A stretch of 64,000 nucleotides of DNA from Amia ocellicauda (lineage: Eukaryota; Chordata; Actinopteri; Amiiformes; Amiidae), in the NCBI RefSeq assembly GCF_036373705.1, contig NC_089850.1:19077256-19141255 (forward strand). The letters run 5' to 3'. Below are positions 55,742-64,000 of the stretch, in pieces. Below the pieces are notes generated by a model. The model ran no database searches. It saw only the letters and a program-made list of their open reading frames with translations, and was not told the origin of the DNA. The stretch's first letter is position 1; each line of letters begins with the position of its first letter. The position numbers and the translations under genes are program-made.

Positions 55742-56790
55742 CACTCACCTAAAGGATTATTAGGAACACCTGTTCAATTTCTCATTAATGCAATTATCTA
55801 ACCAACCAGTCACATGGCAGTTGCTTCAATGCATTTAGGGGTGTGGTCCTGGTCAAGACAATCTCCTGAACTCCAAACCGAATGTCTGAATGGGAAAGAA
55901 AGGTGATTTAAGCAATTTTGAGCGTGGCATGGTTGTTGGTGCCAGACGGGCCGGTCTGAGTATTTCACAATCTGCTCAGTTACTGGGATTTTCACGCACA
56001 ACCATTTCTAGGGTTTACAAAGAATGGTGTGAAAGGGGAAAAACATCCAGTATGCAGCAGTCCTGTGGGCGAAAATGCCTTGTTGATGCTAGAGGTCAGA
56101 GGAGAATGGGCCGACTGATTCAAGCTGATAGAAGAGCAACTTTGACTGAAATAACCACTCGTTACAACCGAGGTATGCAGCAAAGCATCTGTGAAGCCAC
56201 AACACGTACAACCTTGAGGCGGATGGGCTACAACAGCAGAAGACCCCACTGGGTACCACTCATCTCCACTACAAATAGGAAAAAGAGGCTACAATTTGCA
56301 CAAGCTCACCAAAATTGGACAGTTGAAGACTGGAAAAATGTTGCCTGGTCTGATGAGTCTCGATTTCTGTTGAGACATTCAGATGGTAGAGTCAGAATTT
56401 GGCGTAAACAGAATGAGAACATGGATCCATCATGCCTTGTTACCACTGTGCAGGCTGGTGGTGGTGGTGTAATGGTGTGGGGGATGTTTTCTTGGCACAC
56501 TTTAGGCCCCTTAGTGGCAATTGGGCATCGTTTAAATGCCACAGTCACCAGATCTCAACCCAATAGAGCATCTTTGGGATGTGGTGGAACGGGAGCTTCG
56601 TGCCCTGGATGTGCATCCCACAAATCTCCATCAACTGCAAGATGCTATCCTATCAATATGGGCCAACATTTCTAAAGAATGCTTTCAGCACCTTGTTGAA
56701 TCAATGCCACGTAGAATTAAGGCAGTTCTGAAGGCGAAAGGGGGTCAAACACAGTATTAGTATGGTGTTCCTAATAATCCTTTAGGTGAG
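55742..56790 (+). mobile_element. Tc1/mariner DD36E element, internally deleted copy
   Basis: Same family as 27904-29124, opposite strand. Left end CACTCACCTAAAGGATTATT; right end CCTTTAGGTGAG running into TATA (the last two bases of the consensus end appear lost). A 170-bp internal segment is missing between two CCACAG motifs of the full copy, leaving one. Flanked by CA/TA and TA microsatellites. Confidence 0.93.
55890..56760 (+). pseudogene. DD36E transposase pseudogene (170-bp deletion)
   Basis: The frame opens at MGKKGDLSNFERG and stays open through the HTH and first catalytic block (AWSDESRF) to LNAT near 56540. There the 170-bp deletion removes the segment with the second catalytic Asp (QQDNAPCH) and shifts the frame. 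The C-terminal part ([14 protein letters not shown] to GGQTQY, stop at 56760) follows in another frame. The rest is nearly identical to the intact copy at 27936-28976, implying a young deletion derivative. Confidence 0.94.
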
Positions 56791-57383
56791 TATATATATA
56801 TATATATATAGTTGGTATTTAGGACACCTTCCCATATGTTTAGAAATACATTTAATTAAAAAGATGACAATTATATTGAAAATAGTTAAAATTCATGGTT
56901 TTACTTTTTGACTATAAGCATTACAATAATAACTAAGTCTGGGTGATGAAACACCCATTTAATTATTATCTTTAAAACTTTTTTTTTATCTCAAAAAACT
57001 ATTTCCTACACCACTCTTTGCCTCCAAGAGAAGAGTTTCAGCAGAGCCAAGAGAGAGAGATATTGATTAGGGGGGCCCAGAAATATCATAGATTCTTGCT
57101 AAAGTTCAAGTTGTATTTTAACTTAAATCTAAAAATGCCCTTTCCAGAAAGATTTAGATCTGGACTTACTGGCACTATTTTTGCAGGAATTTCACTGCCA
57201 AGAGATGTGAGTATTACTTCTGCATGTCTGTCGATGTAATCCTGTGGCTTCCTTGGTTTGCTCATACAGTCCTTCACAGCTCCTATCCATTCAATCTGTC
57301 CATCTGTCAGTTAATTTAGCTTCCAAATTTACTCACTTGCCCTATCCACACAATGCTGCAAATTCAGGACAACTTGATTCCAG

Positions 57384-57418
<35 letters not shown>

Positions 57419-60400
57419 GTTGTTTAATTTGTTCTCTTCTCCACAACACAACTAAGGACCTGTCTTTGAATCTATCGTCCTGACCTCACCTCATACTCAA
57501 GACTTGAGGTTACTGGTGTGCTGGGTCTGTTTTTCTTTGCATTTCTGTTTCCATTTTGATTGCGGCTGGCTTGTGCACTTGGTAACCATCGAAACAGACA
57601 CACCTGTACAGCATAAGGCCACTGATACCTGCTAAGGAATGGGACTGATCGATTTGTCAATTCATTTGCCTTCAAACTTTCAAGAAAAATAAAAAGGTGT
57701 TAAAAGAATAAGAAGAATTAGAACAACTGTGGGATTTTCAACCCTTTCAGTATTACACACCTATTAACGAGGAAGCAGTTTTGGTCTGATTTCCACACAA
57801 CGCCCTGTAGCTGAACTGCAGCCCCCCAGAGCACTCACACCTTGGATTCAAACCTCTTGTGGTCTCAGGAGCACCGCTGAGCCCCAGCAACCAAATTATG
57901 ATGACTAAAGGCCAGGCCTACACGCTAGGGGGGGTTGTATACTCTTCAGAGCCCTGGAGAGTGATGTCACCATAAGAGACTCTCCAGGATGCTGTTCAGA
58001 CTCTAAGGTGTTATTTGAGCAACCAGCTCTGTTTCTCCTGACTTACAGAGCTGCAATCTATGACTTTGAAGTCTGTGCACTGTAACATGAGGCTAAATGT
58101 TTGTTGTTTTGTAGTTAATGTAATTAGTTGTGATGTTGTGCATCTGTACTGCAGTGTACAGATGCATGTACAGATGAAAGTTGCTTTGGATAAATATGTA
58201 AATATGGTGGTTAATAAATGGCCTTTATCCCATGATCGCCAGATTTATCTCATGATTTCGAAATCACCATTCCATTACCTTATGGTCTGGTACAGATGGC
58301 TGGTAATATCAGGTCTGTAAGATAAATTATCTCTTGATTGTGGACACAAGAAAGATTTCTTCTTTTATTTGACCATGGCCCCAACGTGCCACCGTAGATA
58401 CAGATGTCTGCTTAATGACTGCATAATAATACAAATAATAGTAACACTGATCAGAAGAAGCAGCTCATTATTCACTAAGAGCCGTGGTACACAAACAGCA
58501 GAGTCATTTGGTTGTCCTCAGACTCCTGGCTTCACCTCCCATTCACGAGCCTTTTAACAATCTGACAACTCACAAACACTTCAATTAACTTCCACCGTAT
58601 TCTCGGGCAGTGTTTCTCCCAGGGAGCCACACCTGTCAAGTATAAGCTGCCACTTTTAGGAGGTGACATCATAGGAACAGCACAGGGATGCACCATAAAT
58701 CATGTGTCTTTACCGGCACTGGGTCACGTCAGGGGAAGGAAACAGTATTACCGACAAGCCCCTCCCTTGAGGAGATGCTGTCTTCAAATTGAAAACATTC
58801 ACAGGTTGATGCTCAGAGCTTTTAGCTTCACTTCCCCCTTGTTTCTCATCACATAAAAACATGGTAGCAGTAAAAGCTCATATTCATGTATTTAAAAAGA
58901 AAACTGATGCAACTACAATTACTAAACCAGTCACCACATTTTAATGAGTAATGACCCAGACTGATGCTGTAGATACAGGGGTGTTCAGATGCCAGGACAT
59001 CACAACGACTCTGATTCTCAGCAGATGGCATTGAGCCCAGGTTCCCTAATGCAGGTGCTCAGTTTCTCTCCCTTAAGAAGGGGCCCTGCAATAGTAATCA
59101 TTTAAAAATATGTTTTCTTGTTTTTAAAGTCCCAATCTCTAGTGATTGTGCCCCCAAATGCTCTGGCTCGGATGCCAAGGTTTGTTGTGATGCTCGGCCT
59201 CTAGCTGCTGCACTGGAAGCTGGGCAATCCACAGACATCCCCTCCCCCCCGCCACTGCTGCCCTGCTCATATAAGAGGGATGATGTCATGCAGCTGTCTT
59301 CTGTTAGCACAAGAGCTGGGAGTCGTGAGCAGAATAAGTGAACAGCTCCCACCCGTTAGCACTGGGAACAGGGATGGAGGGAGTGGAGGGGGGATGCAGG
59401 GTCTGCACAATGTCACTCTACTTCCTCCACACCCCACCCCCTTCACCTCCCCACTGCGGCCCCTTCCCCCACCCTACTGGAGCAGGAGACAGCGATCCTC
59501 TAATGCAAATGACCTGAACAGCCCTGGGATGAGAAAAGGAAAGAAAATAGAAAAAAAAAAAAAAAAAAAAAAGAAAAGCTTCCACGAAGAGCTTCATAAT
59601 TCAAAATACACCCCCCCCGCCCGCATTCCCATCATCCCTCCCCTCTTTCTCTCCTTGTTTGCTTTCCTTACACCATGATGTCATTTCCAGCCAACCAGAA
59701 AGCCTCGTCCAATCCCCTGGTCCTGAGACAGGGATTAACTATTTCCCTCCCACACTGTGCCTGTGCTTCCACCCCGGTGTGGATTCAGGGGAACTGATGT
59801 CCCTGCATGCAGGCAGTGGCTCCCCCGGTTATTCTAACAGAGCCCATCGCCGGCTGCAACACCGAGACGGGGCGAGAGTCTGCAGGCCATGGCAGTGAGG
59901 GTGGTAAAGGGCCGCCGAGTGGAGTGCATTGGTGCAGGTGGGACAGAAAGATGCTGAGAACAGGACCACCAGGTCTGAGCACTCGGCGCTGCCCTGACCT
60001 CAATAGCAGCTATTGATCCGCTTGCCCAGACTCAAAATGCAGCCCGCTTGAATGAATAATCCATCCTACTTCTCAGAGCGAGTTTCATTTTCAGAAGTCG
60101 TTCAATACAGGGGAAGCAGGAAGCTGCATTTCCAGCTGTTTATTATTATTGTGGATAAAACACGTTAGGTTTTCTGTTCAATTGTATCAATCCGTTTCCT
60201 TTATTTTAATTTCTGGCAGCAGATTTAAGTGATGCTTTGGGCGTACATTGCAGATGGTTTATTTATGTATTCATTCATGCCCAGTGTGTTTGATGATCAC
60301 CTCCCAGCGGTGCTGACCCCACTGGGAAAATAAGCAATCTGTGGGAATAATCAGAATGGTCAAATTCAATGATCAACACCTGGGTATCTTTCTACACTGG

Positions 60401-63400
60401 AAAACCCCAATGTGTGAGTAAAACCAGCTCAGGGGAACAGGGGTTGACCGGGGTGATATGGGAACAACCTGGATGAAAATTGATCAGACCTTTAATGGAC
60501 TGAGCATTGTGAATGAGTCGGCCCTGTCTCTACACAAAAGCACAGTTACCCTGGTGCAGCTCCTATACAGATTCTCAGTGCCTATGGCCATCTGCTTTTA
60601 TTATTTTTGTTTTTATGGGGAACTGTTCAAATAGGGAACTGCAGCTTTAAGGATTAAATGTAAATGGGAACCAAGGTCCCTACCGCTCTGTGAAATATGT
60701 AAATGGAAGCATTTCTCCCATAGCAGATTGTGAAAGGAAACAAACAGAGCAGTGCCTATTAGATTTATGTACGCTGCGTAAAAGGCTTCGAGCAAATAGC
60801 TGTAAAACAAGAGCACCAGGCTGCATTAGTGCAGGGTATAATCAGAGCCCCCCCACCCCAAAATAAAAACAACAGCACACAACTGTGCACTCTGCAATTA
60901 TACCCAAATGGAAAAGCAATCAAGCATCCTTCAGTAGTAGGTGTACTGTAGTTACTGCCTCAATTCAATTGTGTGGGCATGAAAATGGCTTTAGGGTGAC
61001 TTGTTTTGAGTTCAATTTTAGAATAAAAAAAAAGTGTAGTTACTGAATGTCCATTGACAGCAAGACTGCACTTATTCCCATTTCAGCTACAGACAACTAG
61101 CCCAGTTGGCAGTATGATTGCAATTAAAACGACAAGATCACAAGATCCACACTCAGATCAGTGACCCTCAGGTGGTTAAGCACTCATGCATGGGAATTGG
61201 GCCTTTTAATTTTCAGCAAAGGATAGAAGCTCCTTCACTAGGTATATATAATTACATACCTTCAAAAAATACATGAAAATAAAAAGCTTTCCTATCACTC
61301 ATCCTCCCCTGAATCTTTTGAGAACTATCACTTTGTACTGCCTACATCCATGGAGGTGTAGTGTGGACCTGCAGAAGATGATCCGGGAGTGAGTCACAGA
61401 TTAGGGAGATGCAGCAGAGAAAGCCGGCAGACAGGCTGGCATTTATCCGCTGTGCGCTTTGATTAGCAACCGGTGGCAGTTGCAGGGACTTTTCATTGGG
61501 GAGGCAGGGATTGAGGAGGGGGAGAGAAGAGCACACAAAAAAGAACAGAAAGCTGTATTTATCCACCCCCAGCTCTAAATGCCATTAGCAATGCTACATA
61601 ATCCCTGTACACGAGTGCTGTTAGCTTTGCAGAAGTCTACTTTGAAAGGCAAGCAGTGTCAGACCAGCCCAGAGTGCAGCGACCAACTTGCTCCCCTTCT
61701 GAAGGCATAACGTTTCTGACACGGAGCAATCAATCCCCAATATTCAAGAAAAGGATGTTGCTAAATGATTTGTGTTACCCAGCAGCCCATGCTAAACCCC
61801 AGCAGCCAAGTGTCATAGATACAGGACAAATGCTGTGTAGAACTGGGTACAGGTAGATATATAACCACATGTGTGATGGCATGGCAGTGTTTTTCAAAAT
61901 AATTAATCTGCAGGTTATCATCAAAAAATATTTCCAACTGTTTGCATTTGTCTGCCCTCATCAGTTGGCTGTATCCACTTTTCACATTTCTTAAGTCATA
62001 CTGCATGTACATGTATGGTTATTTTCACCGATGCCAGTGCGCACACGGGGTAACTCCATGCATTTACTGAAAAAGGGCAGAAGTTGAATTAGTCTGGCCC
62101 AGAGAACTCATTGGATCACTTTCTGCAATTACTTAAATGCAGGTTTCACAATTTTCGATACACAAATAACTTAAAATCTGCATTCTAACTAAAATATTCA
62201 TTTTATTATAAAACACATCAATGCACATACATCAGACAGAACTTATGAAGTGGCAAAAAAAAAGAAAAAAAAAAAAAAGATTTTTTTATTTTTTAAAGTT
62301 CCTTTGTAGGAAGCCGTCAGATAAGATGATTGCTAAATATACACAAACCAGCAGCAATGTTTCTCTCCCACACTGCATGCTTTCATTGCTCATCAATGGA
62401 GAGAGTCCAGGAACAGCCAACATATGCTGTGTGGAGAGAGTAGGCCAAGATCTCCTCAACTAGCACATACTCAGGGGGAACATACACATACCTGTAACAT
62501 TCAATTTCAACACTTCTGTGCTTGAGAACAAAGAAATACCTTTGCAATGGCATGCGGTCTTTTCTGGACAGGATTTTATTGGATTTTTATTTTACTTTTT
62601 TATGGTAAGTGATGTTTAGGGGGGAAAAAATATAAAAGGGTGACAATATAATGAAACCCTATGGAAAGGTTTGTAATTAATTTTATAGTAGGGACTCCTA
62701 TCGTAACCGAATGGGAAAAGAAGCATAAATCAGAAAGAAAAGCCAGTCGCTCTTGCGGATTCCTGATATCGTTGGCCTTTTCATCATACCTGAACTCTAC
62801 CTCCAAAAACTCTTTCCCACATGCTAGCATAAAACGGGGAGATAAAGAGCCAACTGAACATGGCACAGAGATGCAGAACAAATACGAGTCTGCTGTCCAG
62901 ATTTTCAACCAGATGGAAGCGATGACCCATTCACACATGGCTCTCGCGTCCAGTAAAATAAAAAAAAAAACGATTTTAAATTGCATACATAATTTCACTC
63001 AAATGTATTATGCTGGGCTAGGTTATCAGTCCTAGGCAATATAGCATGCTGTCCATACAGAGACTATTGTTTGTGGCACAACCACACCCCCACCCCCACA
63101 GGAGAGGAACAACCAATTAGCTTTTAAATAAATAAATGAAAGCAAAACACCGGGAATCGGGACAGGGAATCTGCCGGGAGACCAGCGCCACATTTGCCGC
63201 CATTACCAGCGCAATATCTCTTTTCCTGAAACGGTGTTGTCTGGGACAGGGGGATGTTTTCAGTGCAACCAAAGATACACACACGTCTTCTTGCACGGAT
63301 GCATGGGACAACGCTCCTGCCGCTCAGTCTCGTCTGCAGCCCCCCTCAGGAAGCCAACATGGAGGGCTATCTTCACAATGCCTGCGGTTACCACGATTCC

Positions 63401-64000
63401 CCATGTCCCTTGAACCCCACCATGCTACACACTCGTACACCCACACCTCAACACGGTGTCGAAAGCTGCTGCCAAACACGACACGCACATGGCGATCGCA
63501 TCCAGTTCTGTTATCGTAGCGCTGTCCGATCCCTCAACCTCCCCCCCGGGTCCCAGTAAAAAGTGAAAATTAAAAAAGATCATCATGGGGGGCCCTGCAG
63601 CAGAGGCACAGTCCCCGTTTTCCATTGCAGATTAAAAGAAGGACGTGGAAGGCAGGTTTCACCGCCTAGTGCTCAGCCGGCCCGGACCACAGGCCCTCAC
63701 TGCTGCTTCCTGTTGCGCACCTGCACCACCTCCCTCCTCTCCTTCAGGAACGTCCCGAAAGCCCCTTCTTCCTTGCTCTGCTCGGTGCCTGCGGAGAGTT
63801 AGAGAGGGAAAGGGGGGGATAGGCCCAGATAATCGTGAGCTGGGAGTGCCGATTCTACAGGTGAATTAATTTCTCGCCTGATAAATGGAAAAGGCGGGTA
63901 AAACTCTCTTAATGTCATTCAGAAAGAAGCAGCATTTGAACGGAGAAGAAATCGTGGTTTATTCAGCAACAGATTCGCTAAATGCCAAGCTCAGCGTGAG
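56791..64000. other. Intergenic, no gene recognised
   Basis: Contains a TA tract directly after the Tc1 copy, another at 57387-57416, an A run at 59551-59573 and several GC-richer patches (59200-59960, 63120-63790). I found no coding exon with a recognisable product. Some GC-rich patches could be regulatory or noncoding exons of a gene beyond the window. Confidence 0.35.
57387..57416. repeat. (TA)n microsatellite
   Basis: About 15 TA units. Confidence 0.95.

Noticed and set aside
57086-57277. 63-aa minus-strand frame starting MKDCMSKPRKPQDYIDRH
   Set aside because: It looks somewhat protein-like and may be a transposon fragment, but no family motif was recognised and it has no supporting context.
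63136-63869. Overlapping frames of 74-127 aa in a GC-richer patch
   Set aside because: Pro/Ser/Arg-rich low-complexity translations in several frames, no start context or domain; could be a noncoding exon or CpG-rich regulatory DNA.
21000-64000. mir-206/mir-133b cluster, which in mammals lies next to IL17A
   Set aside because: I looked by eye for the mature sequences on both strands and saw none. A short TGGAATGTAC at 38164 is not miR-206. They probably lie outside the window or elsewhere; a covariance-model search would settle it.

Overview
The window reads as nuclear DNA of a ray-finned fish. It holds intron-bearing vertebrate genes (paqr8, mcm3, two IL-17A/F-type cytokines, stmn4). These sit in AT-rich intergenic DNA full of TA/CA/TC microsatellites, Tc1/mariner elements of fish type, CR1/L2-like LINE remnants and a solo LTR. 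No prokaryotic features, CRISPR arrays or operons are present. The paqr8-mcm3-il17 linkage matches, as I recall it, human 6p12 (PAQR8, MCM3, IL17F, IL17A). Finding stmn4 next to it suggests an ancestral ray-finned arrangement, but the species cannot be named from sequence alone.

Layout. 1-0.7 kb: LINE remnant on the minus strand. 3.4-4.8 kb: a Tc1 (DD34E) element, internally deleted. 5.0-6.0 kb: paqr8 (minus, single coding exon, 348 aa); a CpG-rich stretch at 9.4-9.8 kb looks like its 5' exon and promoter. 11.5-18.3 kb: mcm3 (plus, 17 coding exons, 811 aa) behind a CpG-rich promoter with E2F and CCAAT motifs. 20.1-21.8 kb: IL-17A/F-like gene 1 (minus, 3 exons, 158 aa). 22-40 kb: a transposon-rich gap holding a decayed long-TIR Tc1, an intact DD36E Tc1, a LINE 3' end, a 118-bp palindromic MITE, a decayed IS630-type transposase and a second DD34E Tc1. 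40.0-42.5 kb: IL-17A/F-like gene 2 (plus, 3 exons, 156 aa). 43.6-43.9 kb: solo LTR. 48.0-50.4 kb: stmn4 (minus, 5 coding exons, 188 aa). 50.5-64 kb: no coding gene recognised; one internally deleted DD36E Tc1 copy at 55.7-56.8 kb.

What the genes do. mcm3 encodes a subunit of the MCM2-7 replicative helicase, and its promoter looks S-phase regulated. paqr8 encodes membrane progestin receptor beta. The two IL-17 genes encode secreted cystine-knot cytokines. They are divergently transcribed, share exon structure, and share a TAGTGACATCAT motif just upstream of their TATA-like boxes. stmn4 encodes a membrane-anchored neuronal tubulin-binding phosphoprotein.

I found no clearly new biological system. 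The observations most worth checking are the shared IL-17 promoter motif, the frameshift common to both DD34E Tc1 copies, the intact DD36E transposase, the matched pairs of long and internally deleted Tc1 copies, and the Tc1 inserted 160 bp past the paqr8 stop codon.
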